Of a DNA stretch of 64,000 bases, positions 11,425 through 25,539 are shown piece after piece. The translations under genes were made by a program, and so were the position numbers. Where the stretch lies: assembly GCA_034440635.1 (NCBI GenBank), contig JAOTON010001698.1, positions 248,001 through 312,000 on the forward strand. The letters are read 5' to 3'. Numbering within the stretch: the first letter of the stretch is position 1; every line of letters starts with the position of its first letter. The stretch comes from Lepas anatifera (lineage: Eukaryota; Arthropoda; Thecostraca; Lepadidae). Under the pieces are notes generated by a model. It ran no database searches, had not been told where the DNA came from, and saw only the letters and a program-made list of their open reading frames with translations.

Positions 11425-11589
11425 TCACTATGTGGAAAGAGAGCAAAAACACCGAAAGTGGTCCAAAGAATGCGTGTTTTGTTCTGTAAATATTAAGAAA
11501 TATGGAATTTCCACTGTACCCGCGCATGCCCTTTATTTTTGCCCTAACGCCTTTATTTTAACCTAACGTACAGGGGAGGAAAACATCAT

Positions 11590-14290
11590 TGCTGCAGTGA
11601 TGAGCCCAGGACGGCACTTATGGACTAAGAACGGCGCAAATTAGGATGGAAGTGATAATCTAGGGGCGACAGTGATTGGCCGGGGCGGCAAGAAACAGGG
11701 CAAAGTCATAAGTTGAGGGCGGCAGTGATGAGCCAGGGCCAATAGCTATGAACTAGGAGCGGCACGAACCAGAGTGGAAGTGATAAGAAGAGGGCGGCAG
11801 TGAAGACTTGGGGCGGGAGTTATGAACTAGGGGCGGCACAAACCAGGGCGGAAGTGACAAGTTGGTGAGGGGGTAGTATTGAGTAGCCGGGGGTGGCACG
11901 CATTAAGGCAAATGGCATAAGCCGAGTACGGGAATGGTGAGCCGTAGGTAGTAGTTATAAACTACGGATGGCACGAATCAAGGCGGAAGAGATAAGCTGG
12001 GACAGGGAAGGTGGACTCGGGGGAGGGAGGGGCAGGGTGTGAAATTTCACACCCTGAAAAAATGAGGTTGTGCAAAAGTATATTTTTGCACACCCGGTTC
12101 TGGCTTCGTCCGGGGAAGCGCCCCCGGCTTTGGGCGGCGCCCCCGGGCGGCCAAGAAATCAGACCTAAACACCACCTACCTGAAGAGGTAGGGCTCTCTG
12201 TGCGAAATTAAAACAGTTTCAATTATGAATGGTGCCCCCTTTCATCAAAGCCTACCCATGGAGAGAGAAAATATACCCAATTTATCGACTCAACGCAGGG
12301 AAATTGTGTCGGCGCCCCCCTCCCCTGAGTGGGCGCCCCTAGGAAGCCAAAGGTGCCCCTGGGGATAGTGGCACCCCCTTCTCCCTGAGAAGGAAGGCAC
12401 CCCTCCCAAAAATCGAGTACAGCCGCCCGAAAATGGAATCCGCCGTCCCCGAGCTGGGGGCGGCGGCCATGAGCACAGGGCGGCACGAATTAGAGCGGAA
12501 GTGATAAACCAGGGGCAGCATTCATTAGCCGAGGAGGTAGTGATGAGCTGGAGGCAGCATGCAACAGGGTGGCAGTGATAAGATGCGGACAGCACTGGTG
12601 AGCCACTGGCAGCAGTGATGAGCGGGGTGCTGTTTGAATCAGGGCGGCAGTGATAAGTTAGGGTTGGCAAGAATATCATGGTGGCAGTGATAGGTAGGAG
12701 GCGTCAGTGATGAACCATGGCGGCATAAACCAGGGTGGTAGTGATGAACCGGGGGCGGCATGATCACAGTAGTAAGACGGAGGCAGCATGAATCAGGGTA
12801 GAAATGCTGAGCCGGGGGGCGACACATGTATTGGGGGTGCTCTCATTGTAATTAGGGGTGCTCGCACACCCCAAAGATATAAAAAATGTTACCCCTGGCT
12901 GACAGTAAAAGAGTAAAAGCACGGCCGCAGCAGTCTACCATTTACTCGGCTCGGAGAATTCCTCCAATAGACAAACAGATAACAATTAGACGATTGTGGG
13001 CTGCTGTTTGCTTTTCTCGAAGGGTGTTAGAGATTCCTCCTGACAAAACTGTGCGGACATCAGGGCCAAAGTTTGACCGGTTTTGGGGGTCATTGCTAAA
13101 CTGGTCTACTCGGCAGTGATAAACCAGGGGCGGCAGTGATAAGCCGAGGGCGGCAGTGAAGTTTCGAGGGAGGAAGTGTCTAACCAGAGACCGCTCATAT
13201 ATGGGTTAATAAAAAACAGGGACATCATTGATCAGCCAGGGGTGGCGTGAATCAAGACAGCAATGATTAATCTGGGCGGCAGTTATGAACCAGGGAAGAC
13301 AGTGATCAGCCAGGGGCGGCAGTGATGAACCGGGGGCGGCAGTGATGAGTCAGGGCGGCGTGCATTTGGGTCAAAATATGCCAGGGACAACATCAATGGG
13401 CTAGAGGCGGCATGAATTAGGGTGGCAGTGATCAGCCGTGAGACGGTCCATCATCATATTTGAGGTTTTAGAGCGCGCTGACATCTAGGGTCATACGGCG
13501 TCCATAACATTAAATAAGACACGCAAATAGGGCATTTCTGCACGAATTTTAACAAGTCAGGTGGTAAAACAGGTCAGGTTGTGAAAGTTGTATCAGAGGA
13601 TTATATAAAACACAAAAAAGGAAATTGAATACAAATACTGAAAATGACACAATTTCACACGATATACCAAAGTCAGAGACTATAGGTAACATGAAACCCG
13701 ACGTTATGTAAGACCAGAAAGACTACTAGGATGAATATACGACATTAAAACTAACGCTCCTCAGATATAACATGATGTTAGTGATATCCACAGAAGGACG
13801 CTCCCCCAGAACGCTCAATGCCCAGATATCCCCAGAATGCTCACTGCCCCGGGAAACGGCAGTGATGAACCAGGGGCGGCAGTTATCAGTCAATGACGGA
13901 AGTTATCAGGTAGGGGGCGGTAGTGATCTGTCAGGGGGCGGCAGTTATCAGCCAGGGGCGGCAGTGATCAGACAGGGGCGGCACTTAACAGCCAAGGGGC
14001 AGCAGTTATCAGTGAAGGGGCGACAGTGATCAGCCAAGGGCAGCAGTTATCAGTTTAGAGCCGGCAGTTTTCAGTCAGGGGGCGGCAATGATCAGCCAGG
14101 GGCGGTAGTGGTCAGCCAGGGGCGGCAGTTAGCAGCCAAGGGGCGCCAATTATCAGCCAGGGGGCGGCAGTGATCAGCCAGGGGCGGCAGTTATCAGCCA
14201 AGAACCGGCAGTTTTCAGTCAGAGGGCGGCAATGATCGGTCCAGGGGGCGGCAGTGATCAGCCAAGGAGCGGCATTGAAAATAGGGGCGG
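11590..14290 (+). repeat. Second ~20-bp GC-rich degenerate array (GGGGCGGCAGTGATCAGCCA)
   Basis: Long runs of units near GGGGCGGCAGTGATCAGCCA are arranged head to tail, most regular at 13860-14270 and looser at 11590-12040 and 12480-12830. Interspersed non-array blocks lie at 12040-12480, 12840-13110 and 13440-13850. Part of the unit, GATCAGC(T)CAGGGG, is also the core of the hAT-A array. I did not find clear terminal inverted repeats. The minus-strand translation near 14112-14330 (PWLITAAPW repeats) is a repeat artefact. Confidence 0.75.
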
Positions 14291-15799
14291 CAATAAAAGC
14301 ACAGTCTATTTTACTCACTGTTACATCCATAGTTTTGTTGCAGACTGTTTTTATGTGTGTTTAGTTTCTGTATCATGTAGTTTTAAATGCCTTTGCTTAA
14401 GTAACAAAAATTTTTAGTTAGCTCATCACACTGTATCTTTCGCAAGATGTTAAAAATTGTTTTCACGTGTACCTCCCTGCTGTTCGGCCTAAATTCAAAT
14501 TGAATTTAAAAATCATTGCTATCAATGACTTTCAAATTCAAAACTTATTTCTGAAGAAGACACGTCGTCAAAATATTAATATACTATTTGGCATTTTCAA
14601 TTACATTATATTATGAGCGATTGCCGGATAATTTTTTATAACATAATCATCAAGGCTGCAACTGGCCAGAAAGTGAGGGGACCATAAATCTTCAGCTTCC
14701 AACTCTGACACTACATTTTCCATTGAAAAACGGAAAGCTAACCAGATTTGGGTGCATTTTTGCTCCCAGTTAATTACACTAGAACATTCCCTGTGCCCCC
14801 AAATCCGTTAAAAACGAAATATAAATTTTTGCTGGAAGTGAAGTGGCCTAGCCTCAGCAGAGGCTCTGTTTGTGATTTCAGCCTTTTTTTAGTTACCCTC
14901 ACTGGTTCAAAAAAGAACGTAAGACTTGAAAGGAAATACGTGATTGAAATTTGGTCAGCAGACGGAATGAGCTTCCGCGCGACAGCAAGGAAGTGAGCTC
15001 AGGAATGCATTTTACAAATTACGACTTTGTGCTGAATCTTCTTTGGATGCCATGAAGAATAAACTCCACCCGTCGGATCTATGGGACCAATTGGAACAAG
15101 CATCACATCGGGAGATTCGTGATTTCCAGTATTGTTGCATCGACATAAAACTGCATCCATGACGGTGAAGTAGGGTCTGCACATAAGTGGCTGTTTTGGG
15201 GTTCAAAACATAACACCATGTGGTAGCCATCGGCTCAGTATGATCCTCCGTCCCTCTGATCATGCTATGATTTATTACTCCGTCACATAATTAGATAATT
15301 ACAGCAATCGTAAAGTAAAAATCCAGGTAGAATTCGCAAAGCTCCATTCGTGTTTTTAATGAGACTCTTAGCATGGGCGCCGAAAGCGGGGTGGGACGCG
15401 TGTCCCCTTAACAGGGGATGACAACCAGGGGACAACCAGGGTTATGTCCCCCAAGAATTTTTGGGTCAATCGTCATTAATGCTGTCAGGTACCGAATATG
15501 CTCAAAATTCGCCTTCCCCGGTCAGCAGCAGCCTGAGTCCGTCCCTCCTGCAAAAATTCCGTGGTAGCGCCCCTGCTTCTTAGGAAATACAAATGTGTGA
15601 TAATTGAAAGTGTTGTCCCAATTTCTTACTCTTACCCAATTTCAAAATTGTTTTATTCTATTCATGTTGTGTTTTATAGCACAAAAATGATACATAGTTG
15701 TTTTGATTTAAAACACCAGTCCCATTGAAAGAATCCCAATTCTGCTATGGCCTACGCTTCGGCTGTTTCCGACCTAAAAATCACTCCCCTGTACAGGTA
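14291..15799. other. AT-rich spacer, no gene recognised; possible MITE at 15374-15571
   Basis: No recognisable coding region. A short plus-strand frame at 14748-14996 matches nothing I know. From 15374 (GGGCGCCGAAAGCGGGGTGG) to 15571 (GGTAGCGCCCCTGC) there are G-rich and C-rich ends facing each other around 'ACAACCAGGG' repeats, which look like a short non-autonomous transposon. I could not establish a target-site duplication. Confidence 0.4.
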
Positions 15800-16747
<948 letters not shown>

Positions 16748-16749
<2 letters not shown>

Positions 16750-17500
16750 TGGTTGTTTAGTCATTCTAAAATTCCCACATATTTTTCTGGGGAACGTTTG
16801 CAAGCCCAAATCAGCTATTTTCGTCTCATTACCACAATATTATTTTTAAGACAAGTTGCTATTTCTCTCGGTAATGGAATGCAGAAGTTACCGAAACATC
16901 ATCAATCATGATTGGATAATTGGTCGGGTGAAGTCTGATGCTTTCGAGCTCAGTTTGGTGATTGTAAAAGCACTGATCATGGTTTTTGAGGGACAGCAAA
17001 TTGTTAGGCTGACTTAAAATGATGAAACATTAGCTGCTAGATTTCACTTCTCGGTACGAGGAGGTACGAGGCACCCTTATAGATTCCTTCCAGTTTTTCA
17101 AAGACAAAAACTCATTGATACCTCATTGTAGCTGACCTCTCGCTTGTTTAGATTATCGATCCAATTAGAGAACACATTGCTGAGATTACTGAATGTGAGG
17201 GCGGTAAAAACTGAACCAGTTTTGATGCCCGGGATCATTTAATATTTGTAAGGGTAAATCCCATTATTGTTTACAATGCCTTCATATTCCCCCATTTCAA
17301 ATACTTGATTTGAAAACACGGTAGCAAAGTCCATGCAAACTCTATGGCTGTGAGTCTCGAGAAGGCGCTGGCCGGGTGCGGACGTATGCGCGTGCGCTCC
17401 GTCCGGGGGAGCCAGTGTACTGTACAGACGAGTGCCCGGCATGGCGGAGCGAGACAGACAATACCGAAAAAGTGAAGTGAAACGGCAATAAGGACTTTTG
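16748..17500. other. Spacer without recognisable feature
   Basis: No coding similarity, structured repeat or RNA signal was recognised. The last part (17340-17500) is GC-richer and could belong to the 5' leader of the LINE that follows. Confidence 0.4.
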
Positions 17501-17644
17501 TGAATTTCGATTGGTGAGATGCCAAAAAAGCCGACGCCGACACGCGCTGGTTTGGTTCAGCAGAAGATTGCGCAGTTGCAACCACCACGGGAGAGGAGCC
17601 CCGCAAAACGACGCCGACCATCGGATTGAGGGGACTCATCCGGC

Positions 17645-18661
17645 ATGGAATCGGTAAGAGAGCTGCTCGAAGAACAGCTAGAGCAGTTTGCTTTCATTAA
17701 AGAAGAATTTAAAGAGATCGCAAGCAACATGAAAGCCGAACTGTCGTCACTGAGCCAGAGAGTCAAGGATTTAGAAGAACATACCAACAAGAAGGATGCA
17801 GAAATCGAAGTTTTGAAGAAACAGCTGGAGAAGAAAAATTTAATTATGACAGAGCTGCAGAAAAAAGTCCATAAGTCTGAGGTCATCTCCAAGCTGCCGA
17901 CATTGATTTTCTCCGGTCCAGCCACGCAGATGAAGGCGATGCGCATGCGCGGTGCGGCACTGCTCCGGCCCGTGCCCGGCCAGCCCCCAGCCGAGGCCGG
18001 CACGGCGGCCGGGGTCGGCTCAAGGTCACCGGTCGCAGAGGCGACGGCGCCTGCGGCGGCGGGCGAGAAACCAGGGTCAGCTGACTGCAACGTGTCAGCG
18101 GACAATCGAATGTCTGCGGACGGCACGAGCCAGCAGGAAACGGTGGCGAGCTATGCGGAGATAGCGGCCACTGCCACTGGAGAAAACTCAGCGGCTCAAT
18201 CGAGCCAAGGTGATTACAGCGCACCGAGAGCACCCAGAACGGCGGACAACAGCCTGTCACGGCAACCTCGCGAATACGAGGACGTAGCTACGACAGTAGT
18301 GGAACTCCTGAATGCCGCGTTTCCCGACATGCACGTTCATATCAGTGATATTGATAGGGCGCATCGCGGGCAGGGCAACAAAATCTGGTGTCGGTTCGTG
18401 AGGTCGGGGAACGGGTCAGTGCGAGGTCTCGTGTACACCAGCAGGCTGAGTAGTGCACTGCCCAAGGGCAACCAGCTCTATATATCCGAAGCCCTCACAG
18501 GATACAGATAGGAAATTTTCCATGAGTGCCTGGCTTTGTGGAAGCAAGGCAAGCTGTACACGGTGTACACGCGGCGTGGGTCTGTGTATGTGAAGCAGCG
18601 AAAGTTTGGATACAGCACAAGAGTGGACGAGTGGAACGACTTCGGTAAGCTGGGAATATAA
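17645..18661 (+). pseudogene. L1/Tx1-type ORF1 (coiled coil, RNA binding), one in-frame stop
   Basis: The product starts MESVRELLEEQLEQFAFIKE and forms a heptad-rich, Glu/Lys-rich coiled coil to about residue 85 (VKDLEEHTNKKDAEIEVLKK). A low-complexity Ala/Gly/Pro stretch follows, then an RRM/CTD-like segment (VHISDIDRAHRGQGNKIWCR, GNQLYISEALT). A TAG at 18509-18511 interrupts the frame, which then continues without shift (ALWKQGKLYTVYTRRGSVYV) to TAA at 18659-18661. In related elements ORF1 binds the element RNA as a chaperone. Only one nonsense change separates this copy from an open frame. The family call rests on layout: coiled coil, 'HR.G' block and position upstream of an L1-type ORF2. 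Confidence 0.75.
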
Positions 18662-18959
18662 ACTACCTGCGCAAGTTAACGTCTCTGTCGATTATCGTCA
18701 TTTTGGTGCCATATATGAATCTACATCGCTATCATTGGTATCTCGATTCTTTTTGTGATAGAGCTAGTGTGCAAATAAATGCCGATACCAAATTCGTAAA
18801 TAAGGTCGGGTGTGTGTTCAAAGCTTCAGGAGCGGGATAAGTGGTAGTAATGAGGTTTGATAGCAAACTTTGCGGGATTTTGGAGGTACTTCAAGATGTT
18901 ATAATGTGTTTGGTGTTGTGTATGTTCGCTGATAAGAGGGTTAGAAGTGTTTATCTAGC

Positions 18960-21572
18960 ATGTCGGATTTGAAAATATGCTCTGTTAATTGTCGAGGGTT
19001 AGGTCAATATCGGAAAAGAAAAGATGTTTTTAATTATCTGCGTAGGTTAGATTTCAACATTTATATGTTGCAAGACATACATTGTAGTAAATCAAGAGTA
19101 AACACATTTCGTAATATGTGGGGAGGCTCCAATGCAATTTTTGCACCTCTTTCGAATAATAGCCGTGGTGTTGGGATTCTAAACTTAGATGTTATATTTT
19201 CTGATACTCATCTTGGAGACGGCAATTACGTTGTAACGAAGGCAAACATAAACAAAAGTTTCGATATCATTCTGGCATCAGTTTACGGCCCAAACACTGA
19301 TAACCCCGAATTTTACGGGGAATTAGAGGAAATATTCAATGAAATCAACAGCGATGATGCTCCAATCCTAATTGGCGGTGATCTGAACGTGGTGCTTGAA
19401 CCTGAGCGTGATCAGCACAATTACGTGCGAGATAATAATATCAGAGCAAGACAGAGGATAAAACAAATGATGTCTGAAAGCAGCCTTGTCGACATATTTC
19501 GGATGTAGCATCCAGATGTAAGACGTTATACATGGCAAGTGAAAAGGCCAGTGTTAAAACAGGCGATGCTGGATTATTTTTTGACATCAGAAATGCTCTC
19601 ATCCCGCATAGTGGATTGTCAAATTTAGCCATCGTATCGGAGTGACCACTCTATGATAACCTTACAGTTGAAGATAAATGAACAGAGTCATGGTAAAGGA
19701 TTTTACAAATTTAATGTTTCACTTTTAAAAGATCCTGTGTTTACAGATAAAGTGAAACAAGTTATAAAGCAGACCATTGTTCAGTATGCAGTTCCAGTAT
19801 ACACTGAGGAATATTTGACAAGTAATCAAGACGTTCAATTTGTAATTGACGATGCATATTTCTGGGAAGTACGCATTTTAAATATTAGAACTGAAACTGT
19901 AACATATAGCATACACAGACATAAAGAGAGAAGAGCAGAGGAATTAAACTTACAGAAAACGATAGAGAGACTTGAAGAAACCGTTAATGTAAATCCTAAC
20001 GCTGATATTTTGGATGAACTCGAAACGCGTAAAAGTCAATTGGAGAATTTGAGAATGGAAAAATTAGAGGGGTGTATACAGAGATCTAGATCGAAGTGGC
20101 AGCAGTCAGGCGAAAAATCAACGAAGTATTTTCTTGGCCTGGAAAAGAGAAACTACATATCGAAACAGATTCCGTCATTAAAAGCTGGTTCTGATATTAT
20201 ATCTAAACAAGAAGAAATAATATCATATTTTGTTAATCATTTTAAGGAGGTGTTTCGAGAAAGACCGGTTCAGGATCAACAATTAAGTAGTTTTCTTGAT
20301 AGCAGTGAGATGAAGACGCTATCTGAAAATCAGAAGAGAGAGATTAGTGAACCATTAAGCCTCATTGAATTAGGAATTGCTCTGAATAAGATGAAAAATA
20401 ACAAATCACCGGGATCAGACGGATTTCCAGCAGAGTTTTTCAAATTCTTTTGGAACGAGTTAAAACATTTTTATTTTAGGATGGTAGAGCATAGTTACCA
20501 AAATGATAGGTTGCCAATGACTTTGTGCGAAGGCGTATTAACACTTCTACCGAAACCGAACAAGCCAAAGGATATGATAAATTCATATCGTCCGATAACG
20601 CTCCTGAACTGCAGTTACAAAATTTTGGCGGCAGCAATGGCCAATAGATTTAAAACGGTGGTATCCAGTGTTATAAGTACCGAACAGACAGGTTTTGTCA
20701 GTGGGCGTTTCGCAGGTGATAACAAGCGACTGACATGTGACATTTTACATCAGCTCAAAGTACAAGAAAAGTTGGGGCTCTTTTTGAGTATAGACATTGA
20801 GGGGACATATAATTCAGTGAGCTGGGATTTCGTGCGGAAGGTAATGCGAAAAAGAAGCTTTCCCGAAAGCGCAGTGAAATGGTTTGACATCTTGTACATC
20901 TTGTACTCGTTTTCTCGTGTATTGTATAATGGACACATTTCAGAACGGATAAAGTTGGAACGGTCGTGCCGTCAAGGTGATCCATGGAGTTGTTGTTTAT
21001 TTTTAATAGTTATTGAATGTTTGTTAGAACAAGTTGGTAGAAACCCCGAAATTAAGGGAATTAAAATTGGTACTAGAGAATATAAGTATACGGCTTTTGC
21101 GGACGATTGTCTCATGTATTTAGACGGAAGCGTCAACAGCTGTCGAAAACTCTTTGAAGACCTCGGCATTTTTGCTAAGTTTTCGGGTCTAAAACCTAAC
21201 ATTGAAAAGACTGAGGCCTTTTGGGCTGGTTGTGGGGCGGAAACTCAGGAGCCAATTTGTGGGGATATGAATTTTCGTTGGGTAAAAAAGTTAAAAATTC
21301 TAGGCATATATTTTTCCAATGACGACTTAGAAGTGCATGAAGAGAACTACGAAATCAAATTGCAGCAAGTGAAGGCGATATTAAAAAATTGGAGACTTTG
21401 TTTTCTTACGCCTAAAGGCAAAGTAGTGGTACTAAAATCTCTGATTATTCCAATGTTCACGCATATTTTCACGTCACTACCCAAGCCGCCCGATAGGTTC
21501 ATAAAGAAGTTGAAGGAAGAGATGTTCAGTTTTGTGTGGGGAGGAAAATCAGATCGCATAAGTCAACCTTAG
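18960..21572 (+). pseudogene. L1/Tx1-type ORF2 (endonuclease + reverse transcriptase), decayed
   Basis: The endonuclease part reads MSDLKICSVNCRGLGQ, ILASVYGPN and PILIGGDLNVVL. It is followed by an in-frame TAG (19506-19508), a short stretch with VRRYTW, another in-frame TAG (19626-19628) and YRSDHSM, all in one frame. The RT part has NNKSPGSDGFPAEFFKFFW, SYRPITLLNCSYKILA, a motif A region LSIDIEGTYNSVSW in which the usual AFDSVSW is altered, RQGDPWSC (usual RQGDPLSP) and TAFADDCLMYL. The last recognisable block is FSFVWGGKSD before a TAG at 21570. Key residues of motif C (FADD) survive, but the element is dead because of the stops and missing C-terminus. Confidence 0.88.
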
Positions 21573-22647
21573 TGTAAACATTGGGCCATGGATAACAAAA
21601 ACCAACCATCTTGTGCGTATATTTTTCACCCCGGCACAGTTTTGTTTGCCTTTCGACTTGGATATGCCCAAAAGTTACCGTCAAGTTATACTGCAGCAAC
21701 ATTTTCCACAGCGTGACGTTTTTTGTTGCAACTTTGGCTCGCCCCCAAGCCGACCGGCTAGATCCGGCACTGCTCAATGAGACGTCCTTGTCCACTCAGC
21801 AGGGCCCGAGCAGCTGGATCATGTCCCCAGTCGGCTGCCACGTGACTGGCGCGCGCCCGGGGCGCAGAGGCACCGGTCACGCCGGTAAACAGGTGTCCGT
21901 GTGCCAGTGGCGTGGCCAGGGGTGACCAGGCTATGGGCTCTCCTTGTGTTCAATATTTCCAATCCACGTTCGTGAATGTATTCACTTTGACTTCAAACTG
22001 CAGATTCTCTGCTATCAACTACCTTGACGAATTTCTGGCTATGCCACTGCTCCCGTCCCAATCACCAAAGCATGAATGAACAGACCTGCCACAGCGGCCA
22101 CTCGTGCGAATCCGGTACTGCCAGTGCCATCTGTTGGGAAAGTCTTATAAACTTGAAATAACTTTCGCAGAGCCTTTTTGGTTTTGATTCTGTATGGAAA
22201 TTGTAGGTATAGAGGAGATAGTCGCAAAACGTTGTTGTTTCCGTTTTTCCGATTTTTACCATGAATTTTTAGAAAACGCTTTCACATTTCAGCTTATCAT
22301 ATCTTTCTTATAAGGCAAAAATTCAAAAAAGTACAACAACAGAGTTGTGGAAAATGGCTCCTAAAATATAGGCCCATTAGAACATAACTAGAATATAGGC
22401 CCATTAATAGAACTATTTCAATGATTATATAATGTAAAAATTTATTCAAACCTTAAGTTTGAGAAACTTGAAAAAGAAAGTCAAATTGTACAAAAACTAG
22501 AAATGCATCAGGCTTAAAAAGCAACCGCCGTAATGATACACTTGATATCTACTTCTGGTGAAAAAATCACGACGATAGCCACTTCACTTCACGAGATATT
22601 TCACGAAAAATGCTCCCATAGGGTTAACATTGATAACGCACCCTTAA
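21573..22647. other. Spacer, no recognised gene
   Basis: A GC-rich patch (21725-21935) is followed by AT-rich DNA. A short repeated phrase about 'TATAGGCCCATTA' occurs near 22368 and 22393. No protein or RNA family was recognised. Confidence 0.4.
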
Positions 22648-25539
22648 GTGCCTTTTTGGTCAGCTGAAGCATTCTGTCGCCTTTCCAAGCACCCGGGAAG
22701 AGTATAGGCACGTAATCAGTTTCCAGATAATGCCTCATCGTCGCCAATAATCGTACGGGTGGAGCTCATCTGGTGCCCCCTGGAGGCGATTATGTGCCTT
22801 CTGAGCTGATCCTTTGCCCTTGTAGTCAACCTGGTGCCCCCCTCCCCTGAATAAATAATTGTGCCATCTGAACCTATATAATGCTCTCTAAGTTAGTCTG
22901 ATGCATCCCAGCTTGCCTGGTGCCCTATTAGCTGTTTTAGTGCCCCTTGAACTGATCTGGGCGCCCTGAACTTATTGAATGCCTCCCGGAGTTTATCTAC
23001 TGTCCAGGGGGCACAGGGGGCACGTGCCCCCCATCGGTACCGGGATGCCCTTTTGATTGCCAGGTGGCGTACCTTCTTTGGGCCGTGCCGCTCGAAATTT
23101 AGTGCCCTACGCCGTTGGACCTAGATGGAACCAGTCTGCATTTAGCGATTTCAACTATTGTTTGACAATTAAGTGTCTTTTTGGTCAGCTAGGGCATTCT
23201 GTCGCCTTTCCAAGCACTCTAGAAGAGTAGGGACACCTAGTATGTGTCCACCTAATGCCTCATCGTCGCTAATAATCCTACGGGTGAAACTAATCTGGTG
23301 TTCCTTGAGCTCATCTCGTGGCCTCTCAGCTGGCATTGGCCCCTTGTGCTGATTACTTGCCCTCTAAGCTGATCTGGTGCCCCTGAGTCAATCGAGTACC
23401 CCATTGAGCAAATAATTGTGCCTCCTGAACCTATATAATGCCCTTTGAGTTAGTTTAATGCCTCCGAGCTTGCTTGGAGCCCTAATAGCTGATTTAGTGC
23501 CCCTTGAGCTGATTCGGGCCCCGAGCTGATCTCATGCCTCTCCAAGTTGATTCTGTCTCTTAACTCAATATGGTGCCTATTCAGCTGATTAGGTGCCCCC
23601 TCAGCTGATTATTGATGTCTTCTTAGATGGCCTGGTGCCCCCTGAGCTGGTTTAGTGGGCCCTGAGCCCACCTTGTGTCCCCTGAGCTGTTATGTTGCTC
23701 CCTGAGCTGATTTAGGCTCCTGCCATAGTCTGGGGGGCTGGGAGCTGATCTGGTGCCATCTGAGCTGCACTAATGCCCCTTAGTCGATCTGGTGCCTCCT
23801 GAGCCCATTTGATGCCCTTTGAGCTAGTCTGGTGCCCCCTGAGCTAATCTGGTGCCTTTTAAGCTGATCTGGGCCTCATTACGTGAGTTCATGAGCAGCT
23901 CTAAAGCCCTGAGCTGAGCTGGGCCCACAGAAGCTGATGAGGGCCCCTGAGATGGTATGGGGCTCCTGAGCTGATTAAGTGCCTCCTGACTTGATCTGGT
24001 ATTCCCGAGCTGATCTGGGCCCCGAGCTGGTCGGGACCACTGATCTGATGGTTTGACCTCGAAGCTGATCAGGTGCCCTATGGGCCGATCTGGTGTCCCC
24101 TGAGCAGCTCTGGGGCTTTTGAACTGATTGGGCCCAGAGCTGGTCAGGGATCACTGAGCTGATTTAGTGGCCCTGACTTGATCTTGCCCCCTGAGCTGAC
24201 TTGAGGCCCCTGAACTGACCTGGGGCCCCAAGAGCTGATCTGGGGTCCAAGAGCGGGTCTGGGTTCTGAGGGTACCCTGAGCTGGTCTGGGCTCTGAGCT
24301 TGTGAGAGCCCCTAATGTTGGCTTGAGGCCCCCTGAGGTGATCTGGCGCCTTAAACTGTTCTGGGGTTTCTTGAACTGGTTTAAGGCCCTATGAGCGTAT
24401 CTGTGGCCCATTGAGCTGGTCTGATGACCTCATCTCTAGGGCCAATGAGCTAGTCTAGTCCCTGGGTGAAGCATGAGCTGCTCTGGGGCCCTGATCTACA
24501 TCAGGGGCCCCCGAGGTGGTCTTAAATAGACAGATAATAAGAACACAAGGCCAACTACCGTCATCTCGGGGCGGGGTCACTGAGCTAGTCTAATCCCTGG
24601 AGGCATAACTGGAGGGATGGGAGAAGCTGCTCTGGAGGCCTCTGATCCACACTTGGGGGCCCCAGAGCTGTTCTTGAATAGATGGGGAATAAGAACACGA
24701 TGGAAACTCTCTCTGTAAAACGGAGCTAACGAGGAATGAGGAATCTCTAAAACGGCTTGTGATGCCTAGGCACCCCTGGTTATATAAATTGCTTATTATA
24801 TTGGTGGAGTCTGGGAAGGGATGATAAAAAGGCATGTGCCCCTGAGCTCAGAGCACAGTCCCCTAAACCAGGATTTCTACTAATTAATTTAAATGCAGAA
24901 CTAGCTTCCACAATTTTCAGCCCTGTCCCACCGTCCCCATCCAAACCACCGGCCTGTTCACCTTTTCTTTACTCTTAACTGGGACCGATCCTTGGGAATA
25001 TGGAAGTTAATAAACGCGTTCAAAAGTTATCTCCCAAGTTATTCCGGCAGCACAAATTTTAATCTTCCAAAGTCCTCATGCCACTCCTCGTCCCACGGCG
25101 ATTGTGGGAGGCAAGGAACTTAATCTGCATTCGACCAGGGCTCACTCTTCACGACAAAACCAGTGGGCATAACAAATGAATTTTCGACTCCAATATGCCT
25201 TAACTTGAACATGGTAGCAGATATCACATGCTGCGCTGATTTCTCTGATGTCAAATACTTGCATGAGTTGGCTGATTTTCCCTTAATTCTATCCAAAACA
25301 GTCGTGCTTTGGCTACTTCCATGACATTTTGGTGATATTTTTTCCTTTTTTCGGTTTTTATCTAGTTTTCCTTCTCTGTCAATGATTTATTTGCATTTTT
25401 ATTGAACCAAAGATGCCCAAAAAATGATATAAACAAAGATATAGTAAGTTTTTAGGTTACGTTAAAAAGTGCCCTTTTTCCCCGGGGTGCCCCTCAAAGT
25501 TGGTGTGCCCCCCATACGAAAGCTCTGGCTGCGCCCCTG
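22648..25539 (-). mobile_element. hAT-A copy 3, inverted
   Basis: This is the reverse complement of the hAT-A element at 6260-10352. It ends at 25539 with GGCTGCGCCCCTG, the complement of the CAGGGGCGCAGCC start, and the 'GTGCCCCCCATACGAAAGC' block matches 6279-6297 inverted. Moving left it passes through the unique 5' part, the ~20-bp array and at least two copies of the 3' terminal block (CGTCGCCAATAATCGTACGG and a related CGTCGCTAATAATC). The left edge near 22648 lies inside a terminal block, so it is truncated at its own 3' side. No ORF. Confidence 0.75.

Larger units (their letters stand above)
17501..21572 (+). mobile_element. Decayed L1/Tx1-type LINE, 3'-truncated
   Basis: A two-ORF non-LTR element on the plus strand. 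ORF1 (17645-18661) has an N-terminal coiled coil and a C-terminal RNA-binding-like part. ORF2 (18960-21572) has an AP-like endonuclease and a reverse transcriptase. Both are broken by in-frame TAG codons. The coding similarity stops abruptly at about 21560, just after FVWGG, before the usual C-terminal portion, so the 3' end is missing. LINEs usually lose the 5' end, so later deletion or insertion is likely. The 5' boundary is uncertain. Confidence 0.85.

Noticed and set aside
14112..14330. Minus-strand frame with repeated PWLITAAPW
   Set aside because: Product of the 20-bp GGGGCGGCAGTGATCAGCCA array.
14748..14996. 82-codon plus-strand frame
   Set aside because: Not recognisable, no supporting context; length is possible by chance.
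17557..18260. Long minus-strand frames opposite ORF1 of the Tx1-type LINE
   Set aside because: Shadow frames of a coding region; low-complexity Ser/Pro composition, no domain.
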